Translations under genes and position numbers: made by a program
Source of the DNA: Mycolicibacterium chlorophenolicum
GTDB taxonomy: Bacteria; Actinomycetota; Actinomycetes; Mycobacteriales; Mycobacteriaceae
DNA: 49,546 bases
Direction: 5' to 3'
NCBI RefSeq assembly: GCF_001044235.1
Contig: NZ_JYNL01000008.1
Span: 637 to 50,182 of the forward strand
Notes under the pieces: model-generated
What the model was told of the DNA's origin: nothing
The model's input: only the letters and a program-made list of their open reading frames with translations
The model's database searches: none
Shown: positions 25,915 to 33,504 of the stretch, piece by piece
Numbering within the stretch: position 1 is the first letter of the stretch
Layout: each line of letters starts with the position of its first letter

Positions 25915-26980
25915 CGAGCGACGCCTCGAACTGTCCAATGTGCTTCGGCCGGTCGCGCCGCCGCGCGAGGTCACCGACGTCTACACCGCCGACCAACGCG
26001 AACGCCTCTTCGACGTCGTGCGGACCCAGGGGCCGTGGAAGCTCATCATCGCCCAGCACTTCGCGTCGGCAGACGAACTGATGGCCACCATGAGTGGCGC
26101 TTTCCCCGAAGGCTTCGAGCCGTCGCTGGATCTGTTCCTCACCCCCACCTTCCGCGGCTATCTCGCCAACTACGGTGCCGTGCTCTATCCCGAACTGCAC
26201 GACTGCTTCTACAACACTGAGTTCCTCGAGCACGCCAAGCGGTACTGGAGTGCCGAGTACGCCAAGCCGGAACTGATGTTGTTCAACATCAACGGCCCCT
26301 GCGCCAACCGCGATCCGGGGCACCTGGACTCGCCGAGCTTTCGCGGCGTCCGCCATGAGAACGCCCCCACGTGGCTCTGCAGCGTGATGGGCAAGTCGGG
26401 CCTCTTCACCGACTACCTGATCAAGATGGCGCAGGTCATCACCTGGTTCTCCCTCGATGAGGGGTCCGGGTTCACCTATTGGCCCGACGGTCCGCTGAAG
26501 CCGCCCGCACGCGTGCTTCCGCCGATCAACAACCGCGGCGTGGTGGTGCAGAACGAGATGATGGTGCACCGTGGCGAGGCCAACGGCCCACTGGAGCAAC
26601 AAGTTCCGGCCGGACTCGCGTTCGACACCGTGTTCACCGGAGATCCCACCGACCGCGATTCATGGCTGCTCAAGAACGGCGATGACGTGATCGCACGCCA
26701 CCGCACCGACGAGCTGAGGTTCTTGGTGCACTGGTCGGCCGAGGTGTTCTCCGACTACGACGAACTCAAGAAGAACATGGACGGCTCCGACGACCTGACC
26801 ATCGACAAGGCGATCGACATGCTGGTGGACAACCTGGCCGAGCAGGGTGTCGCATTGGACATTCCCAGTAACCCGCTGCACGACCCCGCGTTCATCGGTG
26901 CGCTCAACGCCGCCTACGACCTGGGCGGACCCACCTCCTATCCCGAAGCGGCCCCGCTGAGCGCGTTCCAGCCGGCCTGA
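25904..26980 (+). CDS. Unrecognised protein with an HxD...H pattern, possible Fe(II)/2-oxoglutarate-type oxygenase
   Basis: 358 aa, soluble. ATG 25904 has AAGGAG 7 nt upstream. I do not recognise the family with certainty. The segment RDPGHLDSPSFRGVRHEN places His140 and Asp142 in an HxD motif, and a second histidine (His222) follows in QNEMMVHRGEANGP, with arginines at 265 and 272 after it. Order and spacing (about 80 residues between HxD and His) resemble double-stranded beta-helix Fe(II)/2-oxoglutarate dioxygenases. The protein is rich in Trp, Phe and Tyr, as in enzymes binding hydrophobic substrates. It lies between an esterase and an SDR in the operon. The oxygenase idea is inference; a structure prediction would settle the fold. 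Confidence 0.6.
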   Translation: MLTDERRLELSNVLRPVAPPREVTDVYTADQRERLFDVVRTQGPWKLIIAQHFASADELMATMSGAFPEGFEPSLDLFLTPTFRGYLANYGAVLYPELHDCFYNTEFLEHAKRYWSAEYAKPELMLFNINGPCANRDPGHLDSPSFRGVRHENAPTWLCSVMGKSGLFTDYLIKMAQVITWFSLDEGSGFTYWPDGPLKPPARVLPPINNRGVVVQNEMMVHRGEANGPLEQQVPAGLAFDTVFTGDPTDRDSWLLKNGDDVIARHRTDELRFLVHWSAEVFSDYDELKKNMDGSDDLTIDKAIDMLVDNLAEQGVALDIPSNPLHDPAFIGALNAAYDLGGPTSYPEAAPLSAFQPA

Positions 26981-26997
26981 GCGAAAGGCGCACTGTC

Positions 26998-27780
26998 ATG
27001 GATCGTTTCACCGATCGGCGCGTCATCGTCACCGGTGCCGGCTCGGGCATCGGGGCGGCCACCACGGCACGGCTGCTCGACGAGGGCGCCACAGTCGTGG
27101 CGTTCGACATCTCGGCCGACGGCTTGGCCGCCACGGCGGCCGCCGCCGCCCAGGCCGGCACGGACAAGCAGTTGACCACCGGGGTGCTCGACATCGCCGT
27201 CGAAGACGACGTCATCGCCGCCGTCGACACCGCGGTGGCCGACCTGGGCGGGCTCGACGTCCTCGTGAACGTCGCGGCGATGCAGACGTGCTCGCACACC
27301 CACGAGACAACCCTGGCCGACTGGAACCGCACGCTGGCGGTCAATCTGACCGGCACCTTCCTGATGACCCGCCAGGCGTTGCCGGCACTGCTGGCCTCCG
27401 GCCGTGGCGTGGTGGTGAACTTCACCTCCACCGCAGCCACGTTCGCTCATCCGTACATGGCGGCCTACGCGGCGAGCAAGGGTGGCATTCTCAGCTTCAC
27501 GCACTCGCTGGCACTGGAGTACTCCAAGCAGGGACTGCGCGCGGTCAACATTCAGCCCGGCGGGGTCTCGACGGCGTTGGCCAACAGCACCCTGGACAAG
27601 ATGCCCGACGGCTACGACATCGGTCTGTGGGCCAAGCAAACCCCGCTGCTACACGGCACCGACAACGCCATCCTGGGCGACGCCAGCGCCGTCGCCTCGG
27701 TCATCGCCATGGTGGCTTCGGACGACGGGGCCTTCGTCACCGGAACCGAGATCCGCGTCGACGGCGGCGCGCATGCCTGA
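26998..27780 (+). CDS. Short-chain dehydrogenase/reductase
   Basis: 260 aa, classical SDR: TGAGSGIG near residue 12, VNVAAMQ replacing NNAG, NFTSTAATFAHPYMAAYAASK with Ser, Tyr and Lys, and the C-terminal FVTGTEIRVDGGAHA. GAAAGG precedes the ATG. Its 3' end overlaps the next gene by 8 nt. This is the fourth SDR of the island; each differs at the substrate loop, suggesting separate oxidation steps on a polyhydroxylated substrate (inference). Confidence 0.93.
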   Translation: MDRFTDRRVIVTGAGSGIGAATTARLLDEGATVVAFDISADGLAATAAAAAQAGTDKQLTTGVLDIAVEDDVIAAVDTAVADLGGLDVLVNVAAMQTCSHTHETTLADWNRTLAVNLTGTFLMTRQALPALLASGRGVVVNFTSTAATFAHPYMAAYAASKGGILSFTHSLALEYSKQGLRAVNIQPGGVSTALANSTLDKMPDGYDIGLWAKQTPLLHGTDNAILGDASAVASVIAMVASDDGAFVTGTEIRVDGGAHA

Positions 27781-28213
27781 CGAGCTGCAGGTGTTGCTCG
27801 ACGAGCGCGCGGTCGAACGCGCACTCATCGTCTTCGCCCGGGCGATGGACGACCGTGATTGGGCCGCAATGGCGGATGTCCTCGACGACCAGGCTCAGGG
27901 AGATTTCGGTACGGGGCTGGTGACCGGCTCTGCCGCGATCGTGGATCTGATCCGTCGATTCCTCCATGCCTGCGGCCCGACTCAACATCTCCTGGGCAAC
28001 GTCGTCATCGACGTGACCGGAGACCTCGCGGTCAGTCGCGCCTATATCCGAGACGTTCATCTGAATGCGATCGCCGACCCGTCGACGCGCTTCTACACAC
28101 TCGGTGACTATCGCGACAGGTGGCGTCGCGGCTCAGCCGGACAATGGTGCCTCACGGAGCGGATCAAGATGAACCGGGCTCATGTCGGACCGCTCGAGAT
28201 CTTCGACGGCTGA
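27773..28213 (+). CDS. SnoaL-like (NTF2-fold) protein
   Basis: 146 aa. ERALIVFARAMDDRDWAAMADVLDDQAQGDFG is the helix-loop-strand opening of SnoaL_4-type proteins, followed by GSAAIVDLIRRFLHACGPTQHLLGNVVIDV and a strand ending in YTLGDYRDRWRR. The conserved Asp in the DDRDW segment and His76 in the TQHLLGN segment are the usual cavity residues. Last gene of the 23524-28213 operon and only distantly similar to the SnoaL protein at its start. The two could form a dehydratase or isomerase pair, but function is not shown. Confidence 0.85.
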   Translation: MPDELQVLLDERAVERALIVFARAMDDRDWAAMADVLDDQAQGDFGTGLVTGSAAIVDLIRRFLHACGPTQHLLGNVVIDVTGDLAVSRAYIRDVHLNAIADPSTRFYTLGDYRDRWRRGSAGQWCLTERIKMNRAHVGPLEIFDG

Positions 28214-28226
28214 GCGCTTCCCGGCA

Positions 28227-28520
28227 TCAGACGCCGTTGACGTGCACGCAGTCATCGACGATCGCGAGCGTTCCGCTCACGGCATCCCGCCGAATCGCCT
28301 CGGCCAGGGCCGAGCACGCCAAGAACACGGGGGTTCCGTGGGGATTGTCCACCTGTGCCGCCGTACGACGTTCCACGCAGCGGCTCATCGCGGCGCTGGT
28401 CCACTGGACACTGGTCTGATTCCAACTGCTCTTGCGGGCCTCCACGCACGCACCGCACTGCTGACACACCACCGGTGTCATCGGAGCGTCGGCCAGCCGG
28501 ACGTCGGGGCGGACGGTCAT
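28227..28520 (-). CDS. Small cysteine-rich protein coupled to the Rieske oxygenase
   Basis: 97 aa. The start ATG 28520 overlaps the oxygenase stop as ATGA, which picks this start out of a longer open frame. VCQQCGACVEARKSSWNQ gives C-x2-C-x2-C, with further Cys in SRCVERR, in FLACSALAEAI and near the end. The pattern KSSW-QTSVQW recurs, as I recall, in small proteins next to KshA-like oxygenases in mycobacteria, often annotated ferredoxin. The cysteine spacing does not match a plant-type or Rieske centre, so zinc binding or an assembly or electron-transfer role are both open. The minus-strand end lies 13 nt from the convergent SnoaL stop. Confidence 0.75.
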   Translation of the reverse strand: MTVRPDVRLADAPMTPVVCQQCGACVEARKSSWNQTSVQWTSAAMSRCVERRTAAQVDNPHGTPVFLACSALAEAIRRDAVSGTLAIVDDCVHVNGV

Positions 28521-29665
28521 CCGGCTGTCGCGGACGTCGCGGCCGCACGGGCGGCAATGTTGGCCTCGACCTCTCTCATCCACGCTTCGTTGGGTCGGGT
28601 GGTGTCGAGTTCGAATTCGAAGCGGTCCACCATGTCCGGTGTCACCTCGGCGACGTCGACGTAGAACTGCTCGTACCAACGACGCAGCTGATAGACCGGA
28701 CCGTCCTCCTCGACCAGCAGCGGATTGTCGATCCGGGTCTTGTTGCGCCAGATCTCCACATCCTGCTCGAAACCCATCTTCACGAAATCACCGAGCGCGA
28801 TCGCCGTCTGCAACGCGAGGTCGTCGGGCATGAATGCGTTCTTCTCGACCATGATCCCGTACTGCAGCACAAAGGAATTCGCGTCAATCGGGTAGTGGCA
28901 GTTGATCAGGACGGTGCGCTGATCGAACTCGGGATAATGGTAGGTCAGGTCATCGATCATGAAGGACGGTCCGTGGTAGGACGCCAACGACGTGGTCCCC
29001 AAGATCCTGGAGCCCTCGGGATCACCGAGGTCGGGGCGGCCACCGCTCTTCATGTACTGGGTGGCGACATGGCCTTCGAAGATGTTCTTGAAGTGAGTGG
29101 GCAGCGAACCGTGAATGTAGAAGAAGTGCGCCATGTCGACGACGTTGTCGATGACTTCGCGGCAGTTGGTGTGCACGACCGTGCTGTACCAGTGCCAGTC
29201 GGTCCAGGACTCGCTGGTGGCGCCCTCGATGCGGGGAATGGTGACGTCCTCGGGTGGCGCCTTGCGCTCGGGATCGTTCCACACGAACAGCATTCCGTCT
29301 TGCTGCAGCGTGGGCCAGGACGCCGTGCGGGCCAATCGCGGAGTGCGCTTGCTGTAGGGCACCGACTTGCAGCGGCCGTCCCCTCCCCAGCGCCAGTCGT
29401 GGAAGGGGCAGGCGATCTCGTTGCCCTTGATCGTTCCCTGGGAAAGGTCGCCGCCCATGTGCCGGCAGTAGCCGTCGAGAACGTTGACGGAGCCGTCTTC
29501 GCCGGCGAAGACCACCAGCTTCTGCCCGAAGGCGTTGATCTGGTGCGGTGTGCCGTCGACGAAGTCCCGGATCAGACCCAGGCAATGCCATCCCCGTGCG
29601 AATCTCGTCGGAGCCGATCCGGTCTCGATCAACCGGATGTCGTCGGCGTCAGCGTGAGTGGTCAT
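28517..29665 (-). CDS. Rieske-type oxygenase, 3-ketosteroid 9-alpha-hydroxylase oxygenase-like (KshA)
   Basis: 382 aa. The Rieske cluster ligands are Cys67, His69, Cys86 and His89 (CRHMGG...CPFHDWRW). The mononuclear iron site is in NVVDMAHFFYIHGS (His180, His185) with a later acidic ligand. The QGTIKGNEIACPFHDWRWGGDGRC region and the spacing to the iron site are those of KshA proteins, which hydroxylate ring C9 of 3-ketosteroids to open ring B. ATG 29665 was chosen; an in-frame start at 29710 adds 15 residues unlike the family. The likely electron donor is the reductase at 2906. Divergent from the KstD-like gene, whose product would be the natural preceding or following enzyme. Confidence 0.9.
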   Translation of the reverse strand: MTTHADADDIRLIETGSAPTRFARGWHCLGLIRDFVDGTPHQINAFGQKLVVFAGEDGSVNVLDGYCRHMGGDLSQGTIKGNEIACPFHDWRWGGDGRCKSVPYSKRTPRLARTASWPTLQQDGMLFVWNDPERKAPPEDVTIPRIEGATSESWTDWHWYSTVVHTNCREVIDNVVDMAHFFYIHGSLPTHFKNIFEGHVATQYMKSGGRPDLGDPEGSRILGTTSLASYHGPSFMIDDLTYHYPEFDQRTVLINCHYPIDANSFVLQYGIMVEKNAFMPDDLALQTAIALGDFVKMGFEQDVEIWRNKTRIDNPLLVEEDGPVYQLRRWYEQFYVDVAEVTPDMVDRFEFELDTTRPNEAWMREVEANIAARAAATSATAG

Positions 29666-29801
29666 CGTGAGGTCCGTCCTTCGATCCGTGCGGGGTGAGG
29701 CTGTGTCCATCCAATCGCGCGACGGGTCGGATGGCAGGTGGGCGTTCCGCTCACCAGGACACCGGAATCCGCGCCGGCCCTACTGCGCTTATCGTCGCCC
29801 C

Positions 29802-31526
29802 GTGACCGCCTCCAGCCACCAGACGATCCCCGCCGGATTGACCGTCTCCGACACCGAGGTCGACCTGTTGGTCGTCGGATCGGGCACGGGCCTGGCAGCC
29901 GCGCTGGCGGCGTGCGAACAGGGACTTTCGACACTCGTCATCGAGAAGTCAGCGGTCGTCGGCGGCTCTACCGCTCGCTCCGGTGGAGCGTTGTGGTTGC
30001 CGGCCAGTCCTGTCATCGCCGAAGGGGGCGGCAATGATCCCTCTGCTCGCGCTGATACCTATCTGCGTGCGGTGGTGGGCGATTCCGCCCCGGAGTCGCG
30101 GTCGGCGGCATATCTGGAGCAGCTCCCTGCCACGATCGACATGTTGCGGCGCACGACCCCGATGAAGCTGTTCTGGGCCAAGGAGTACTCCGACTACCAC
30201 CCCGAGGCTCCCGGTGGATCAGCGGCCGGGCGCACGTGCGAGTGCCGCCCCTTGGACACCACGATGCTGGGGCAGTACCGATCGGCGCTGCGCCCCGGGA
30301 TCATGGAGGTGAGCATCCCCATGCCGACGACCGGCGCGGACTACCGGTGGCTGAACCTGGTGAGCCGCGTGCCTCGCAAAGGCATTCCCACGATCGCCAA
30401 GCGTCTGGCTCAGGGTATCGGCGGACTCCTGCTTGGTCGGCGGTACGCCGCGGGGGGGCAGGCTCTGGCCGCGGGACTGTTCGCCGGCGCCATCAGCGCC
30501 GGGATTCCGATCTGGCTCCACACCTCGCTGACGTCGCTCACCACAGACGGCGATCGCATCACCGGCGCAGTCATCGAGCACCAGGGCAACACCTACACCG
30601 TGGCGGCACGGCGCGGTGTGGTGCTTGCCGCCGGCGGGTTCGACCACGACATGGACATGCGGCACAAGTTCCAGTCGGAAAGCCTTGGCGCCCATTTCAG
30701 TCTGGGTGCGGACACCAACACCGGGGACGCCATCCGTATCGGCCAGGAGGCCGGCGCGGACATCGCCCTGATGGACCAGTCGTGGTGGTTCCCTGCGGTC
30801 GCGCCGCTGCCGGGAGCCGCGCCGGCGGTCCTGCTGGCGGAGCGCTCTCTGCCGGGATCGTTCATCGTCGACCAGCACGGGCAGCGGTTCGCCAACGAAT
30901 CATCGGACTACATGAGCTTCGGGCAGCGTGTCCTTGCCTTGGAGAGCGCCGGCACCCCCGTGGAATCGATGTGGTTGGTCTTCGATCAGCAGTACCGCAA
31001 CAGCTACGTCTTTGCCGCCGAACTGTTCCCGCGCATGCCCCTCCCGCAGCGCTGGTATGACGCCGGTATCGCCGTGCGCTCCGACGACTTCGGCGAACTG
31101 GCCGCGAAAATGGGCGTTCCCGTGGACGATCTGTGCGCCACCGCGACCCGGTTCAACGAAAACGCCTCAGCAGGGCAGGATCCCGACTTCGAACGGGGTC
31201 GCAGCGCCTACGATCGGTACTACGGCGACCCCACCGTCACGCCCAACCCAAATCTGCGTCCGCTCGTCAAGGGCCCGTTCTACGCGGTCAAGATGGTGCT
31301 CAGCGACCTCGGGACATGCGGTGGCCTGCGCGCCGATGACCACGCGCGAGTACTGCGCGAGGACGGCACCGTCATCGACGGGCTGTACGCCATCGGCAAC
31401 ACCGCGGCCAACGCCTTCGGCGACACGTATCCGGGCGCTGGCGCGACCATTGCTCAGGGGCTGGTGTACGGCTACATCGCCGCACTCGACGCGTCGCGAC
31501 GACCGCCCGCCCCGACCTCGCGCTAG
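29802..31526 (+). CDS. 3-ketosteroid 1-dehydrogenase-like flavoprotein (KstD family)
   Basis: 574 aa. The FAD motif is LLVVGSGTGLAAALAACEQG, followed by EKSAVVGGSTARSGGALWLP and a C-terminal GLYAIGNTAANAFGDTYPGAGATIA. The Tyr-Pro-Gly-x-Gly there matches the catalytic Tyr/Gly segment of KstD, which dehydrogenates C1-C2 of ring A. GTG 29802 has no ribosome binding site. A -10-like TTATCG lies 7 nt upstream, so it may be leaderless. Its TAG stop shares the tetranucleotide CTAG with the stop of the convergent PadR gene. The second KstD-family protein at 6185 lacks this Tyr segment. Confidence 0.88.
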   Translation: MTASSHQTIPAGLTVSDTEVDLLVVGSGTGLAAALAACEQGLSTLVIEKSAVVGGSTARSGGALWLPASPVIAEGGGNDPSARADTYLRAVVGDSAPESRSAAYLEQLPATIDMLRRTTPMKLFWAKEYSDYHPEAPGGSAAGRTCECRPLDTTMLGQYRSALRPGIMEVSIPMPTTGADYRWLNLVSRVPRKGIPTIAKRLAQGIGGLLLGRRYAAGGQALAAGLFAGAISAGIPIWLHTSLTSLTTDGDRITGAVIEHQGNTYTVAARRGVVLAAGGFDHDMDMRHKFQSESLGAHFSLGADTNTGDAIRIGQEAGADIALMDQSWWFPAVAPLPGAAPAVLLAERSLPGSFIVDQHGQRFANESSDYMSFGQRVLALESAGTPVESMWLVFDQQYRNSYVFAAELFPRMPLPQRWYDAGIAVRSDDFGELAAKMGVPVDDLCATATRFNENASAGQDPDFERGRSAYDRYYGDPTVTPNPNLRPLVKGPFYAVKMVLSDLGTCGGLRADDHARVLREDGTVIDGLYAIGNTAANAFGDTYPGAGATIAQGLVYGYIAALDASRRPPAPTSR

Positions 31527-32188
31527 TCGGCGTCCTCGGCTTCGACCTGCTTTTCGATCTCATACCAATACGTCGGGTCCGGCCACGGGATCTTGGCGTC
31601 CTCACCGACTTTGGGGAATTTCGCTTCTGCCTCGTCGAGGTCCTTGATGAGCTTCAGCGTCAGTTCCCGCTCGGAGGTGTAGTAGCGGTCCGCCCAGTCG
31701 AGTGCGATCTTGGCGTATGCCCACGAGGGGTCGGCGCCGGCCCACCGCGCCTCCGTGGCGGCGTCGCGTTGCATCTGGTCGACGTAAGCGATGTGCTCTT
31801 GGAGCATGTCCTTGAGCGCGGCGGGGTCGCTGAGGTGCCCCAGCGCGATCCGCAGGACTGCGGGGTGCTTCAACGACGGAGGCTCCAGGGGTGCCTCGCG
31901 GGCCCACCGGGTGACCGCGTCCAATCCGCTCTGCGTGATCTTGTAGAGCCGGCGCGAGCGGGTGCCGTTGTTCTCCACCCGCGAGGTCAACAAACCGAGT
32001 TTCTCGAGCTTCTTCAACTCCGAGTAGATCTGGCTGTAGGCCGGGCTGCCGTAGAAGAACCGCATGCTCCAGTCGATCCACTTACGAATGTCGTAGCCGG
32101 ACAGTTCCTGCTCGTAGGACAGCAACCCCAGCAGCGCCCAACTGGTCGCTGACAGCTGGGGCTTGCCGGCCGATGCGGGTTCTGTCAC
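31523..32188 (-). CDS. PadR-family transcriptional regulator
   Basis: 221 aa from GTG 32188, chosen because the preceding 22 in-frame codons are basic and unlike the family. The winged helix is SATSWALLGLLSYEQELSGYDIRKWID, the SPAYSQIYSELKKLEKLGLL recognition helix follows, and RLYKITQSGLDAVTRWA forms the wing. A C-terminal PadR_C four-helix domain spans about 105-190. PadR proteins are small-molecule-responsive repressors. It is convergent with the KstD-like gene and divergent from the HsaB-like gene (129-nt gap), so the latter is the likeliest target. No classical ATGT-N8-ACAT PadR operator is visible in the gap. Confidence 0.9.
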   Translation of the reverse strand: MTEPASAGKPQLSATSWALLGLLSYEQELSGYDIRKWIDWSMRFFYGSPAYSQIYSELKKLEKLGLLTSRVENNGTRSRRLYKITQSGLDAVTRWAREAPLEPPSLKHPAVLRIALGHLSDPAALKDMLQEHIAYVDQMQRDAATEARWAGADPSWAYAKIALDWADRYYTSERELTLKLIKDLDEAEAKFPKVGEDAKIPWPDPTYWYEIEKQVEAEDAD

Positions 32189-32242
32189 GCGGCTAAGCGT
32201 AACAACCCAGGTCACCGCCTTGCGCACGATGAACCGCTGGAT

Positions 32243-32294
32243 GGGACGGGCCATTGCGCACCGTCGCAGTACCCGACGATCGTGGGACGGGCCA
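32243..32294. repeat. Direct repeat in the PadR/HsaB-like intergenic region
   Basis: GGGACGGGCCA occurs at 32243-32253 and again at 32284-32294, and TTGCGCAC occurs at 32220-32227 and 32254-32261. The spacing between copies is 41 and 34 nt. Possible regulator-binding half sites; not proven. Confidence 0.3.
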
Positions 32295-32317
32295 CCACCC
32301 GAAGGGACGGATTATCG

Positions 32318-32863
32318 ATGGGATCCGACGAGCCCGGGGCCGCGGCGGCCATCCGCCCGGCACCGCAGGACATGCGCGCCGTCCTCGGTCATTTCTGCAC
32401 CGGCATCGCCGTCATCACCGGCCACGACGGCCGCAAGCCGCTGGGTTTCACGTGCCAGTCGGTGACCTCGGTGTCCCTCGACCCGCCCTATGTGTCGTTC
32501 TGTCCTGCGGTGTCATCGACGAGCTGGCCGATGATCCGCTCCACGGGCCGGATGTGCATCAACGTCCTCGCCGCAGGCCAGGAAGCGGTCTGCGCGCAGT
32601 TTGCCCGGCGGTCCGACGACAAGTTCGCCGGCGTCGACTGGAGTCCCGCGGGTAACGGAGCACCCCGTATCCACGGGGCCCTGGCCAGCATCGAGGCCGA
32701 CCTGGAGTTCGAGCACGGCGCCGGTGATCACACGATCGTCGTCGCGCATGTCACGGCGTTGAAGGCGCACTCTGGGCGACCGCTGTTGTTCTACCGAGGG
32801 GGCTACGGCGGCTTCGCCGACCGGCCGGTCGAGCCGGTGAACGATGCCGCGGCGGCTACGTGA
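32318..32863 (+). CDS. HsaB-like NAD(P)H:flavin reductase
   Basis: 181 aa. RAVLGHFCTGIAVITGHDGRKP, LGFTCQSVTSVSLDPPYVSFC and ALKAHSGRPLLFYRGGYGGF are the FMN-binding split-barrel signatures of flavin reductases paired with two-component monooxygenases. HsaB has this length and pattern and supplies FMNH2 to HsaA; the HsaA-like gene at 4085 has no reductase next to it, so this is the candidate partner. ATG 32318 has AAGGGACGG upstream. The stop overlaps the GTG of the thioesterase gene (GTGA). Confidence 0.9.
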   Translation: MGSDEPGAAAAIRPAPQDMRAVLGHFCTGIAVITGHDGRKPLGFTCQSVTSVSLDPPYVSFCPAVSSTSWPMIRSTGRMCINVLAAGQEAVCAQFARRSDDKFAGVDWSPAGNGAPRIHGALASIEADLEFEHGAGDHTIVVAHVTALKAHSGRPLLFYRGGYGGFADRPVEPVNDAAAAT

Positions 32864-33447
32864 CCGCTTCCGACGCATCCGTTCCGGATGAGCTTTACGC
32901 CGAATTGACCGATTCGGTGCGGCGGCTGGTCGATGTGGCGATCCGCAGTCAGGCCGGCCCCACTGCCTTCCTCGCGGCGAAGACGAAGATCGACGACGCC
33001 GTCGCCGAGCTGAGCCGAGCGCCGCTTGCCGACTCCTTCGGTATTCGGCCAGCGCCCGATGGAACCTCCCGCGCCTGGGGCAACGTCGCCATGGGCCTGC
33101 GCAACCCCTTCGCCCCGCCGCTGGTCGTCCATCACGATGCTGACGGCGGCGTCTGGGCCGATGTGGTTCTCGGCGCGGCCTACGAGGGGCCGCCTGGGCA
33201 CGTGCACGGAGGCATCTGCGCCCTGCTGCTCGACCACATGTTGGGCGCTACCGCCCACAAGCCAGGCCGGCCTGCCGTCACCGGGACTCTCACCGTCCGC
33301 TACGAGATGGGCACCCCGCTCGGGCCGTTGCGTGCCGAGGCTTGTGTCGACCGTATTGAGGGCGACAAGACCTTTGCCTCCGGACATCTTGCGACCGCCG
33401 AAGGTGTCACTGTTCGCGCGCACGGTGTGTTCTTCCATCCCGCGTGA
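32860..33447 (+). CDS. Hotdog-fold thioesterase
   Basis: 195 aa. The hotdog signature GPPGHVHGGICALLLDHMLG gives the conserved His and Gly cluster and the catalytic acid (Asp), followed by TGTLTVRYEMGTPLG and a terminal VTVRAHGVFFHP strand. The N-terminal helix of about 55 residues is a PaaI-like extension. It would release CoA from an acyl-CoA, which could rescue CoA during polycyclic acid breakdown. Coupled to the HsaB-like gene by GTGA. It is the last gene of the apparent catabolic island. Confidence 0.88.
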   Translation: MTASDASVPDELYAELTDSVRRLVDVAIRSQAGPTAFLAAKTKIDDAVAELSRAPLADSFGIRPAPDGTSRAWGNVAMGLRNPFAPPLVVHHDADGGVWADVVLGAAYEGPPGHVHGGICALLLDHMLGATAHKPGRPAVTGTLTVRYEMGTPLGPLRAEACVDRIEGDKTFASGHLATAEGVTVRAHGVFFHPA

Positions 33448-33504
33448 GTCGCCTGACCGTCGACCTCGCGCCCATCCGGGCGGCCGCGGGCACCGAATCC
33501 CTCG

